64,000 bases of DNA from Pseudoruminococcus massiliensis (GTDB lineage: Bacteria > Bacillota > Clostridia > Oscillospirales > Acutalibacteraceae): assembly GCF_900291955.1 (NCBI RefSeq), contig NZ_OLMR01000005.1, positions 1 to 64,000 of the forward strand, in the 5' to 3' direction. The stretch's first letter is position 1. Every line of letters starts with the position of its first letter. Below are positions 1-7,869 of this stretch, piece after piece. Under the pieces are notes generated by a model. The model had not been told where the DNA came from. It was given only the letters and a program-made list of their open reading frames with translations, and ran no database searches. The translations under genes were made by a program, and so were the position numbers.

Positions 1-140
1 CCAACCGCAGAACTTACTCTTCCTTTGATGAACTGAAACTGAGCATTTTTCAGTATATCAACGGTTTCTACAATTCTTTCAGACCTCATTCTCACAATAA
101 CGGCCTCTCTCCTGATCAGGCAGAAATGAATTTTTTGTAA
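1..140 (+). CDS. IS3-family transposase OrfB, C-terminal fragment
   Basis: The frame from base 3 gives 45 residues then TAA. It contains the run YINGFYNSFRPHS and then GLSPDQAE, the signature of the end of the rve integrase core of IS3/IS150 OrfB: the YN-x-x-RPH segment after the catalytic glutamate, then the L-(S/T)-P-x-x tail. The catalytic DDE residues lie upstream of the window. The protein would cut and join the IS ends. The gene is partial only because the window starts inside it. Confidence 0.75.
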   Translation, partial: NRRTYSSFDELKLSIFQYINGFYNSFRPHSHNNGLSPDQAEMNFL

Positions 141-181
141 AATTTGCTCTTTTACTTGTCTACTTTATTGACTATGGTCCA
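1..181 (+). mobile_element. Right end of an IS3-family (IS150-like) insertion sequence
   Basis: The window opens inside an IS3-type transposase reading frame that stops at 140. About 40 bases of non-coding sequence follow, ending in a TCCA-like terminus near 181, as expected for the right end of such an element. Downstream the sequence becomes the C-terminal coding part of a serine recombinase on the other strand, so the element appears to have inserted in that gene. The exact terminal repeat cannot be confirmed because the left end lies outside the window. Confidence 0.6.
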
Positions 182-780
182 CTTGAAGATGACCCAGTTT
201 TCTTCCGGGTTATCGATGCGGGTCTTATCCTTGAAGGATTTAGAGTAGGTCTTGAAATTGATCATATCGCCACAGTATTCCTGCTGGGTCAGAATTTTAC
301 GAATGGTGCTGTTTTTCCATCGATAAGGGTTTGGCTGCGTCTTTTTGCCGCCCCTGCCGATGACTTTTTCGTGCCAGTACGCCGTGCAGTTGAGAATCCC
401 ATTTTCCTGTAAAATGCGGACAATGGTGTCGTTGCCCTTACCCTCCAGACACATACGAAAAATGTCCCGCACCACCTGAGCGGCCTCCGGGTCAATGATC
501 CAGTGCTTTTTGTTCAGCGGGTCTTTCCTGTAGCCGTAGGGCGGCTGGCCCAGTGGTTCGCCGGAATTGCCCCGGATACGATGGGTAGACCGCACCTTGC
601 GGCTGATGTCCCGGGCGTACATCTCGTTCATCACATTTCGAAATGGGGCAAGCTCATTTTCGCCGTCATCGCTGTCTACGCAGTCATTCACCGCAATGAA
701 CGGATATTGTGTTCCGGGAAGAAGGTGTCTGTGTAGTACCTAACACCGAGATAATCTCTGCCAAGCCGGGATATATTGGA
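152..780 (-). pseudogene. Large serine recombinase (TndX/Tn4451 type), truncated and frameshifted
   Basis: On the minus strand the frame from about 691 to 152 encodes the 'recombinase' domain typical of Tn4451-type large serine recombinases: GQPPYGYRKDP, then DPEAAQVVRDIF, then the NGI(L)N / W-x-x-x-x-I-x-K-IL-x-x-x-x-Y-x-G block. Upstream, another frame (about 780 to 700) reads SRLGRDYLGVRYYTDTFFPE, the helix that normally precedes the VNDxVDS sequence, so there is a frameshift near 695. The N-terminal catalytic serine domain is absent. The C-terminus is cut by the IS3 end and finishes in IS-derived sequence. It is a dead remnant of an integrative element's recombinase. Confidence 0.8.
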
Positions 781-1086
781 AAAACCTCCTCTCACTTGTT
801 ACTAAAATGGGTAGGTGTTTGGTGACCCTCTTCTCCAAAATTTCTGCTATTTAATTTTCAAGGTGCACACGGAAAACCACAGAGCGGCGACAAGCGGTGG
901 AACCAGCTACCGTCCTCTCACTTTCTCTTTGCCGAATTTTTCTGCGAAATTCCCGCACTTTTCAAAAATTCGCCTCTTTCAAGGCACAAGAGAAGAATCC
1001 CCTCAATAGGTAGGCATCGAGAAAGTTGATTTTTTAACCTCCTACTAACCAATTGGGAAAATTTTTCGAATTTTTCTTAAAGATGC
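781..1086. other. Non-coding or decayed sequence upstream of the recombinase remnant
   Basis: No frame here gives a recognisable protein. A + strand frame at 815-1009 is open but its translation shows no domain and it has no ribosome binding site. The stretch is probably rearranged mobile-element DNA between the recombinase remnant and the next cassette. I see no tRNA, CRISPR array or clear promoter. Confidence 0.5.
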
Positions 1087-1130
1087 AAAAAAGGCACAGC
1101 CGACGGATCAATCCGAAGGCTGCGCCTCTA
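1087..1130 (-). terminator. Intrinsic terminator hairpin, strongest on the minus strand
   Basis: Arms aggcacagcc (1092-1101) and ggctgcgcct (1118-1127) pair with one wobble, and an inner cggat/atccg adds to the stem. On the minus strand the stem is followed by a run of six T. The same aggcgcagcc/ggctgcgcct core forms the terminator at 6288-6335 on the far side of the helicase cassette. Confidence 0.7.
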
Positions 1131-1161
1131 TATTTTGGTACTCAGTTTTCTCCAAACGGTG

Positions 1162-1190
1162 TTGAGAAAATGATAGGTGTATGGTATAAT
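1162..1190 (+). promoter_or_regulatory. Sigma-A type promoter for the XRE/helicase cassette
   Basis: TTGAGA (1162-1167), a 17-base spacer and a perfect TATAAT (1185-1190). The XRE start codon at 1222 is 31 bases further on, after an AAAGGAGA ribosome binding site. Self-regulation by the XRE protein is plausible but no operator is obvious. Confidence 0.75.
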
Positions 1191-1221
1191 GCTGTTAATC
1201 TTCTGAAAGGAGAACTGTTTG

Positions 1222-1446
1222 ATGACGCCTTTAAGTGAGTTAATACGGGTCATGCGCAAGAAAGCCTTGATGTCACAGGAGGATTTCGCAAAAACGCTGA
1301 ATGTATCCGTTGGAACGATAAACCGTTGGGAAAACGCCAAAACCAAGCCGAATATCACAGCAATGAAGAAGATCAAGGCTTTTTGTGAGGAAAACAACAT
1401 CCCCTTTGATGAGATTGAAGCGGCGTGGATCGCCCAAAAGGAATGA
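1222..1446 (+). CDS. XRE-family helix-turn-helix regulator (74 aa)
   Basis: A small single-domain DNA-binding protein. Residues about 5-60 form a Cro/CI-type HTH: LIRVMRKKALMSQEDFAKTL, then the recognition helix region VSVGTINRWENAKTKP, with the W-E-x-G/A-x-x-x-P pattern typical of the family. ATG 1222 is chosen over the in-frame TTG at 1219 because AAAGGAGA (1206-1213) is 8 bases upstream. It is directly followed by, and almost coupled to, the large helicase gene: its TGA at 1444-1446 lies 6 bases before the likely helicase start, inside the helicase ribosome binding region. By context it is probably an autoregulatory repressor or activator of that gene. No effector domain is present. Confidence 0.85.
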   Translation: MTPLSELIRVMRKKALMSQEDFAKTLNVSVGTINRWENAKTKPNITAMKKIKAFCEENNIPFDEIEAAWIAQKE

Positions 1447-1451
1447 CGAAG

Positions 1452-4400
1452 ATGGATACAAAGAAGCTGGATAAGTGGGCTGATTTACTGCTGGATACAG
1501 GAAAACGCAATAATCTAATCAATTTTAAGGATACGCGAGCTTCAACCGTGGAGGTGCTGCTCCCGTCTTCTGATGTGTTATTTGAGAAAGTGGACGGGAC
1601 AGCTTCTTTTGAGGTCTTCGATCCCAAAATTGTCGAAGAAGATGATGACTCGGAAGAATCCTATGCGCCGGAGCAGTTGCAAATTGAGGTGTCAGAAAAG
1701 GCCGAGGCTTCTGGCAGCAAAGCTGCATTTTTGGCTCAATATTCCGGTAAAATCAAGCGGCAGAATCAAATCCTACTTTATAATGTCGCAACGAATCCAC
1801 TTACTGCCGTAAAAAATATTGATAAGAAGGCGCGGGAGTTCATTGAAGAAACCGGTGTCAATGTTGCGTACATGGCGTTTGGCTTTGTCCATTGGAAAGA
1901 AAGCGCCGCCTCGAACTATGTTTTTCGTGCGCCCATTTTGCTTGTACCGATTCGGCTGGAACAAGCGTCAGCGGTAGAACCCTATTTTATCAAGTCGGCA
2001 GAAGATGACATCATTGTTAATCCGACCTTTTCCTATAAAATGGACGCAGAACATGGGGTGAAGCTCCCTGAGTATAACGATGAGGGGCTGACTGCCTACC
2101 TTGAGAAAGTAAAGCGTCTTGTGGCAAAACTCCAATGGACAGTCACAGCTGAATGCAAGATCGGTATTTTCTCATTTCTCAAAATCAATATGTACCGGGA
2201 TTTGAAGGACAATGCAGAGGCAATTCTTGCAAATCAGAATGTCCGTCAGCTCTTGGGTGAGCCAACCAGCACAGAAAAATTATACGGCGATGAGGGAACT
2301 GCTGGCTCTCTTATTGATCCATTGATTGAGCTACATAGTGTGGTAGATGCAGACTCCAGCCAGATTGAAGCGATTGAGATGGCAAAGACGGGGAAGAGCT
2401 TCGTTTTGCAAGGCCCTCCCGGCACTGGCAAAAGCCAGACGATTACAAATATCATCGCAGAATGCCTTAGCGATGGCAAAAAAGTGTTGTTCGTTTCTGA
2501 AAAGCTGGCAGCCTTGAATGTAGTCTACGACAAGTTGAAGCAAGCGGGACTCGCTGAGTTTTGTTTACAGCTCCACAGCCATAAAGCAAATAAAAAGGAT
2601 GTTATTGCGGATATTTGCCATACACTCCGCACAGGGAAAAGTGCGGTTTCCTCGAAAGCGGACGCTGAAATTGCTATTAAGGAAAAGGCACAGCATCAGC
2701 TGGATGCCTATGCGGTTGAGCTTCACAAGCTGCGCCCGGTCATTGAAAAAAGCTTGTATCAGCTGTATGAATCTTACGCCGCATTTCGGTCCACGCCAGA
2801 TGTCGAGTTTCCTATCTCTCAGCTTGCTTCCAAAGGTGAATCGTACTTGATAGAAACAGCTGCTCTTTTGGAGCAGTATACAGACTATATCCCATCCATC
2901 GGATATGATTATAGAAAGAACCCGTGGTACGGCTATATCAATCAGGACACATCTTACCAGTCAAAAAACGAGGTAAAGAGTGATCTTTCTGCCGTTTCAC
3001 AATTCTTGCAGATATTGATTCCTTTGCAGCAGAAAATCTCTGAGAAGTATGAAATACAGTGTACCAGCGTGGAGGACGCACAGCTTTGGAACAGTTTCTT
3101 CGGTTTTGCAGCGACTTCCAAGCTGATTACGCCGTCACTCCTGGATCGGGAGCGTTTTGACGCGGTAAACTCTGCGCTGAACAAATTGCAAGGGCAGAGC
3201 GCAGATATTCTTGCTGCCCGCTCCGTTTTAAGTGCGGTGTTTGATGATGATATTTATAAACTGGATGGAGCTGCGTATCACAAAAAGCTGACAAAACAGT
3301 TTGGTGGAATCTTTTCCCGGCTTTTCAACGCCGAGTACAAGCAGTTTATCACCGACCTGCGCTTGTGCAAGAAGGACGGAAAGAAACCTGCTTATGATGA
3401 AGCTGTCTCCATGACAGAACGACTTGCCTATTATCAGCAAAAGACCTCAGAATTTGTTGAAGCTGAAGCACCCATCAAAGCGTTTCTTGGGGAAGCCTAT
3501 TATGGTGTCGAAACCGAATGGAATTATGTGATGAAACAAATGTCTGCGATGGAAGCAATATTCTCCAGCAGCATTGCGTTCGGCACTTTGGAACACTATG
3601 ACGATTTCACCTCTGAACGAGATATATTTGCCGATTACCACCAGAAACTTGACGAGACTTTCGCAGTTTGTAGTGCTGATACATTCAAGCGAGTTGATGG
3701 GTACTTTGATCGAGCGATTCTGAACACTCACTCTGCACCGTGTAATTTGGTATTGGCGAGATTAGCGGACTGTCTGAGTGAAATGGACAAGTTGGATAAC
3801 TGGTGCCATTTCAGGAGTCTGCTCTCCAAGTTGGATGATAAACAGGTCGTGCCTTATGTAAATGCTGCCATTGGTCTGAATATAGAACCAAAACATATTG
3901 TCGGTGCCTTCCAAAAGCAATTCTACTATCAATGGATCGATTCGATTTTGTCCGGGAATCCTGTTCTGTCTGCATTCAATCGAATTTCTCAGGATAAAGC
4001 GATTCGTACTTTTTTCGAGAAAGATACTGAGCAATTTGAAATCAATAAGGCAAAAATCCGCGCTGAGCTTTCCTCTATGCGCCCATCGCTTGATATGATT
4101 GCGTCCGGGAGCGCATTGGCAATCTTGCTTCGTGAAGGCGAAAAAAAGCGCAAGCAAAAGAGTATTCGTTCTCTGCTTGCTGAAACAGGTGAGCTTGTTC
4201 AGCGAGTCAAGCCGTGCTTTTTGATGTCTCCGCTGAGCGTCAGCACTTTCCTTGCGCCAGATTCAGTTCACTTTGATATGGTTGTATTTGATGAGGCATC
4301 ACAGATTTTCCCGCAGGATGCAATCGGCGCAATCTATCGCGCAGACCAGTTGATTGTTGTGGGTGACTCTAAGCAGATGCCGCCCAGCAATTTCTTCAAT

Positions 4401-6089
4401 GCTACCATTGAAGCGGAGGACAACGATGAAGAAACCGGAGATGTAACGGACTTTGAATCTATCTTAGATCTGTGTTCGACATCCATGCAGCAGCTCCGGC
4501 TGCGCTGGCATTACCGCAGTCGATATGAGCAGCTGATTACTTTCTCCAACAAGAATTTTTATGACAGCGATCTTGTGACGTTCCCGTCTTCTAAGGTCGA
4601 TGCTCCGGGAATCGGTGTAGACTATTATCACGTGGACGGCGTATTTGACCGCAAAGTCCATACCAACCGGAAGGAAGCAGAGTTTATTGTTGATCTGATC
4701 TATCAGAATATTGAGAAATACCCGAACCGCAGTCTTGGTGTAGTTGCGTTCAGCGTAGCGCAGCAGGACTTGATTGATGAACTGCTTTCCAAGCGGCGGC
4801 AAAGCACACCGGAAAAGGAATACTTCTTCAAGAACGATGGGAAAGAGCCTTTCTTCATCAAAAATCTCGAAACCGTGCAGGGTGATGAACGCGATACGAT
4901 CATTTTCAGCATTGCCTATGGTATTGATGCGCAAGGGCGCCTACTGCATAATTTCGGTCCATTGAACCGTGTCGGCGGTGAACGAAGGCTGAATGTTGCC
5001 GTTACCCGTGCAAAATGCAATGTCCAACTGGTTTCTTCCATGCACTATACGGACATCGACTTGGGGCGTACATCAGCTGAAGGCGCAAGATTGCTTCGCG
5101 AATACCTCGATTGTGCCGAGAACGGAAGCGTTGCATTACAAAGGGCAATTTCCGTCAGCCCGTTTGAGCAATTCGATTCCGATTTTGAACTTGAGGTGTG
5201 CGATTATCTGAGATCCAAAGGCTTTGCTGTAGATACGCAAGTCGGCTGCTCTGGATTCCGTATTGACCTCGGTTTGAAGTTGCCAGACAGCTCTGACTAT
5301 GTACTTGCGATTGAATGCGATGGCGCAACATATCACTCATTCAAAAATGCGCGTGACCGTGACCGTCTGCGGCAAGAAATTTTGGAGCGCATGGGTTGGA
5401 AATTCTATCGCATCTGGTCTACGGACTGGTTCAGAAACAAATCGGTTGAACAGCTGCGGCTTTTGGAGGCAGCTGCGGATGCAGTCCAAAATCCAACAAA
5501 AGCAGAAGTAAAGTCGGTAGATAGTCAGCCAACAGAAACATTTGAAGAGGTTGCAGTCGAAAAACATTTTGAATTTCCTGCGTATAAGGCGGCGGATTTT
5601 TTTGAGGTCTGCCAACATCATCATTACAGCGATTTCAAGGCAATCGTTAAGGAAATTTTGGAACTGGAAGCACCTCTATCGGAAGATTTGTTTCTAAAAC
5701 GCATCGTGTGGTATTTCGACCGTGAAAAGGTTACGAATGTCGTACAGAGAGCCTACGAACAGCAGATGTACGGCTACCAGCGTTACGGTATTATCCGCAG
5801 AAATGGATTCCTGTATCTGGATAACGGAAAAGAGATTCAGTTCAGAGGTCCGGGCGATGTTGAGCGTGACATCAAACAAATTGCACCAGAGGAATTAGCC
5901 GCTGGAATGTTTGAGATTCTGAAACAAAATGTAACTGCCGATAAGAGCGGGCTGTACCGTTCTTTGGCTGCTCAATGCGGAGTGACACGTGTTGGAAAAG
6001 CCATCAATGAGGCGATGGATGCTGCACTGAATGTGCTGCTGCAAAACAATTCTATTGTGATTGATGGCGATCAAATATCTCTAAAATAA
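1452..6089 (+). CDS. DUF4011 / superfamily 1 helicase / PD-(D/E)XK nuclease / DUF3320 protein (likely anti-phage)
   Basis: A 1545-residue multidomain protein. The N-terminus (WADLLLDTGKRNNLINF) is the DUF4011 opening. Walker A GPPGTGKS is at 321-328. After a long insertion come Walker B VFDEASQ (D947, E948), motif III GDSKQMPP near 971, motif IV WHYRSRYEQL near 1018, ETVQGDERD near 1139 and motif VI NVAVTRAK near 1181. An REase-like domain follows: RIDLGL (D1272), ECDGATYH (E1288, D1290) and RIWSTDWF, as in Vsr/MTES_1575-type nucleases. The C-terminus matches DUF3320. Related DUF4011-helicase-nuclease proteins act as single-gene phage defence systems (Hhe-like); that role here is inferred. 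ATG 1452 is preferred over 1443 and 1425 because AAAAGGA ends 9 bases upstream. Composition is more GC-rich than the native genes, suggesting transfer. Confidence 0.85.
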   Translation: MDTKKLDKWADLLLDTGKRNNLINFKDTRASTVEVLLPSSDVLFEKVDGTASFEVFDPKIVEEDDDSEESYAPEQLQIEVSEKAEASGSKAAFLAQYSGKIKRQNQILLYNVATNPLTAVKNIDKKAREFIEETGVNVAYMAFGFVHWKESAASNYVFRAPILLVPIRLEQASAVEPYFIKSAEDDIIVNPTFSYKMDAEHGVKLPEYNDEGLTAYLEKVKRLVAKLQWTVTAECKIGIFSFLKINMYRDLKDNAEAILANQNVRQLLGEPTSTEKLYGDEGTAGSLIDPLIELHSVVDADSSQIEAIEMAKTGKSFVLQGPPGTGKSQTITNIIAECLSDGKKVLFVSEKLAALNVVYDKLKQAGLAEFCLQLHSHKANKKDVIADICHTLRTGKSAVSSKADAEIAIKEKAQHQLDAYAVELHKLRPVIEKSLYQLYESYAAFRSTPDVEFPISQLASKGESYLIETAALLEQYTDYIPSIGYDYRKNPWYGYINQDTSYQSKNEVKSDLSAVSQFLQILIPLQQKISEKYEIQCTSVEDAQLWNSFFGFAATSKLITPSLLDRERFDAVNSALNKLQGQSADILAARSVLSAVFDDDIYKLDGAAYHKKLTKQFGGIFSRLFNAEYKQFITDLRLCKKDGKKPAYDEAVSMTERLAYYQQKTSEFVEAEAPIKAFLGEAYYGVETEWNYVMKQMSAMEAIFSSSIAFGTLEHYDDFTSERDIFADYHQKLDETFAVCSADTFKRVDGYFDRAILNTHSAPCNLVLARLADCLSEMDKLDNWCHFRSLLSKLDDKQVVPYVNAAIGLNIEPKHIVGAFQKQFYYQWIDSILSGNPVLSAFNRISQDKAIRTFFEKDTEQFEINKAKIRAELSSMRPSLDMIASGSALAILLREGEKKRKQKSIRSLLAETGELVQRVKPCFLMSPLSVSTFLAPDSVHFDMVVFDEASQIFPQDAIGAIYRADQLIVVGDSKQMPPSNFFNATIEAEDNDEETGDVTDFESILDLCSTSMQQLRLRWHYRSRYEQLITFSNKNFYDSDLVTFPSSKVDAPGIGVDYYHVDGVFDRKVHTNRKEAEFIVDLIYQNIEKYPNRSLGVVAFSVAQQDLIDELLSKRRQSTPEKEYFFKNDGKEPFFIKNLETVQGDERDTIIFSIAYGIDAQGRLLHNFGPLNRVGGERRLNVAVTRAKCNVQLVSSMHYTDIDLGRTSAEGARLLREYLDCAENGSVALQRAISVSPFEQFDSDFELEVCDYLRSKGFAVDTQVGCSGFRIDLGLKLPDSSDYVLAIECDGATYHSFKNARDRDRLRQEILERMGWKFYRIWSTDWFRNKSVEQLRLLEAAADAVQNPTKAEVKSVDSQPTETFEEVAVEKHFEFPAYKAADFFEVCQHHHYSDFKAIVKEILELEAPLSEDLFLKRIVWYFDREKVTNVVQRAYEQQMYGYQRYGIIRRNGFLYLDNGKEIQFRGPGDVERDIKQIAPEELAAGMFEILKQNVTADKSGLYRSLAAQCGVTRVGKAINEAMDAALNVLLQNNSIVIDGDQISLK

Positions 6090-6287
6090 AGTTCTATTTA
6101 TTGGTGGCTGCATCGGGGTCTTAGTGGGTGTCCCTAACAAGGACTTTTTACAGAGTTCTGCAGAACGGAGTAAAAAGGCAATGCTCGCTAAGATGACACA
6201 GGCATCGAGAGCAGTCATACTGTTTGACTTCGGCAGGAGTAAAAACAGTCTGCTCGTTAAGACAGTACAGTTCCTTCCTAATCGCAG
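6090..6287. other. Gap after the helicase gene with an imperfect direct repeat
   Basis: A + strand frame (6124-6345) and a minus frame are open but resemble no family I know. Two similar segments, about 6174-6208 and 6236-6270, share ggagtaaaaa ... tgctcg-taaga ... acag, roughly 62 bases apart. The frame runs into the terminator stem, which argues against a real gene. An untranslated RNA or a relic of a mobile element are both possible. Confidence 0.35.
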
Positions 6288-6335
6288 AAAAGAGGCGCAG
6301 CCGGTACGCATTTGCATACTGGCTGCGCCTCTTTT
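6288..6335. terminator. Bidirectional terminator
   Basis: A stem of about 19 bp, arms 6288-6306 and 6317-6335 with one G-T wobble and a ten-base loop. Four A before and four T after make it work in both directions: for the helicase transcript on + and for tnpV on minus. It shares its core with the hairpin at 1087-1130. Confidence 0.8.
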
Positions 6336-6356
6336 GGGGCAGTAATACAGGATCAA

Positions 6357-6725
6357 TTAAACGAAAATCACTTCCGCATTGACGATTTCAGTGGCTCGAT
6401 TACGGATATTATTGCTCCGTTTGACCCATTCCATTGGGTCAGTTGCTTTGAGATTTTCAGTAACATTTTCCTCTTCAGACAGTCGCATTACAATGTCATT
6501 GAACAGTGCTTGCGCTTGCAATTCAATCTCTATAAGATAGCTGTTCAGTGTCCCGGCAGTGAGCAAATTGTAATAGCGTACACGGTGATGCTCTTTCAGG
6601 TACCGCCGGTGTCGCTGTCCCCAAACACCAATTTGCACCTCGATTTGATTATCAATCTCGAGATTCGGCAGATAATAATCACCCGCCTGTCGGTATGTGC
6701 CACCCAGCTTTTCAAACTCCGTCAT
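6357..6725 (-). CDS. tnpV: TnpV-like transposon-encoded protein (122 aa)
   Basis: The translation has the TnpV pattern found in Tn4451-type mobilisable transposons: YRQAGDYYLPNL, then G-x-x-(R/H)RRYL-x-x-H-x-x-x-Y-x-x-L near residues 37-60, then VTE-x-LKA-x-(D/Q)-x-MEWV-x-x-x-N-x-IR near 90-112. TnpV is a passenger gene whose function is poorly defined. ATG 6725 is chosen because GGAGG lies 8-9 bases upstream; an upstream ATG at 6740 lacks a good site. It overlaps the upstream small gene by 14 bases and ends at the shared bidirectional terminator, so the two form a small operon. Confidence 0.8.
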   Translation of the reverse strand: MTEFEKLGGTYRQAGDYYLPNLEIDNQIEVQIGVWGQRHRRYLKEHHRVRYYNLLTAGTLNSYLIEIELQAQALFNDIVMRLSEEENVTENLKATDPMEWVKRSNNIRNRATEIVNAEVIFV

Positions 6726-6921
6726 TATGCTTTCCTCCATTCACCCCCGTGTATACGACCTTGAACTTCTTGCGCTTTGCACCGATGATTTTCAGCAGCA
6801 CTTCGTCAACAGCGTCGGTATATCTGCCCTCTGTGAAGAGCCTGCTGCGCAGATCATTCAGACTTCCAATGAGAAGCCGCCGCTCTGTATCATCCAGTGC
6901 GAGATGATATTTCTGCTTCAC
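6712..6921 (-). CDS. Small conserved transposon-associated protein (69 aa)
   Basis: From the GTG at 6921 the product reads MKQKYHLALDDTERRLLIGS and continues through SLNDLR, EGRYTDAVDEVLLKI and KKFKVVY. I recognise this as the kind of small uncharacterised protein that commonly precedes tnpV in clostridial transposons, but I know no function. GTG is preferred over the ATG at 6945 because AAGGAGG lies 6-7 bases upstream of it. It is charged, with a predicted helical centre, and has no signal or membrane segment. It overlaps tnpV and is probably co-translated with it. Confidence 0.7.
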   Translation of the reverse strand: MKQKYHLALDDTERRLLIGSLNDLRSRLFTEGRYTDAVDEVLLKIIGAKRKKFKVVYTGVNGGKHNDGV

Positions 6922-6957
6922 ATTCTGCCCTCCTTGTGTTATCATTGTATCGGATAG

Positions 6958-7156
6958 GCCATTAAAAATCGAATGTGCGAATAAAATTCTAAAGAAACTG
7001 TTCGTGTGCGAGATGAAATATATGTGTTTCTGCCGGTTAATTCATTGTTTTATGAAATCCGTTATCAGCACTCGCACCATATCGAGTATTCATGAGAAAT
7101 TTGACTTTATGAATACTCGATTTTTGTTTTTAATCTTATTAATCTTATTTTTTATG
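6958..7156. other. AT-rich transition from island to native DNA, possible coding remnant
   Basis: Base composition drops sharply here. A short + frame (about 6994-7094) reads EIYVFLPVNSLFYEIRYQ and ends in TGA inside the following hairpin. It has no start with a ribosome binding site and is not recognisable, so it may be the decayed end of a deleted gene. Confidence 0.3.
7081..7127 (+). terminator. Intrinsic terminator
   Basis: Thirteen-base arms atcgagtattcat (7081-7093) and atgaatactcgat (7109-7121) pair perfectly, with a T-rich run following on the + strand. No intact + strand gene lies immediately upstream, so it is probably left over from a deleted gene. Confidence 0.7.
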
Positions 7157-7490
7157 GCTCGATGTCCATAGTTGTGGTAACCCGAAAAAATAGAATAAAG
7201 TGTAATTACAAGTGGCAGACAATTAAACTGTCGCTATTTTATTGTAGAATTGATATGTTTGTTGGAAAACATATGTAAAATGCGGGTGCGAAATCACTTG
7301 AAATTTCTGTGGTCGTAAGCATTTCTGTTGAGAACCTTGATTTTGTTATTATAACCTTTAATAAAGCCGTTGATGATTGGTATGAAAAACAAATTCAGTA
7401 TCTATGTCAACCAATTTTGCATTATTTTGGCACACTTAACAAGCTGAGGGATACCACAATATAGTCTGACATAGCCTTTTTAGTGGACTT
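7157..7490 (-). pseudogene. ISL3-family transposase remnant with IS end (copy 1)
   Basis: The minus-strand translation, allowing stops, reads CGIPQLVKCAKIMQNW, then a stop, then ILNLFFIPIINGFIKGYNN and KIKVLNRNAYDHRNF. This is the conserved C-terminal end of ISL3-type transposases, with the NGF-x-(E/K)G-x-NN-KIKV-x-KR signature. In-frame stops make it dead. Past the coding end, about 7157-7184 holds a GGTAACC-containing sequence that is also present in the second copy at 11584 and probably represents the IS terminus. The N-terminal part of the transposase is missing. Confidence 0.75.
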
Positions 7491-7805
7491 TCTGTTTTTG
7501 CAAGCAATGATTTTAAAAAAGTCCTATTTGTAAAAATGAGCCGTACACAAATCAGGCGAGTCATACAACATAAAATTAGCTTGTTGTTTTTTGCTCATCT
7601 TTCAATTCGTCAAATCTCTTAAAGAAGTAATTTCCTTGAATTTCTAAAGTATTTGCAATATGATTTGCTGAATTTTTTGTTCTTCTTTTCAGACACCTTC
7701 AAAAACCCAAAAAAGCTAGCGTATTCAGCTTTCTAAGCAATTCTATTTTAACAGATTTTGGTAAAATATGCGTTACTTTTTGTCTTTAGGCTATTTTTTA
7801 CTTTT
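7491..7805. other. AT-rich gap without a supported gene
   Basis: The stretch between the ISL3 remnant and the ATPase terminator has no open frame with a plausible start, no tRNA and no repeat that I can see. It may include further decayed transposase sequence on the minus strand. Confidence 0.4.
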
Positions 7806-7811
7806 TACATT

Positions 7812-7853
7812 AAAAAGCACTCAATTTCATCAAAATGGAATCGAGTGCTTTTA
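7812..7853 (-). terminator. Terminator for the P-type ATPase
   Basis: aaaagcactcaatttcat pairs with atggaatcgagtgctttt with two mismatches or wobbles. The stem is flanked by A and T runs, just past the ATPase stop at 7870. Confidence 0.8.
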
Positions 7854-7869
7854 AGCATAATATTTAAAA

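Noticed and set aside
815-1009. 64-codon + strand frame in the island
   Set aside because: No ribosome site or domain; the region looks like rearranged mobile-element DNA.
3762-4157. 131-codon minus frame, and similar long minus frames, within the helicase gene
   Set aside because: They are antisense to conserved helicase coding sequence and have no family match.
6124-6345. 73-codon + strand frame after the helicase gene
   Set aside because: No ribosome site, no recognisable family, and it reads through the terminator stem.
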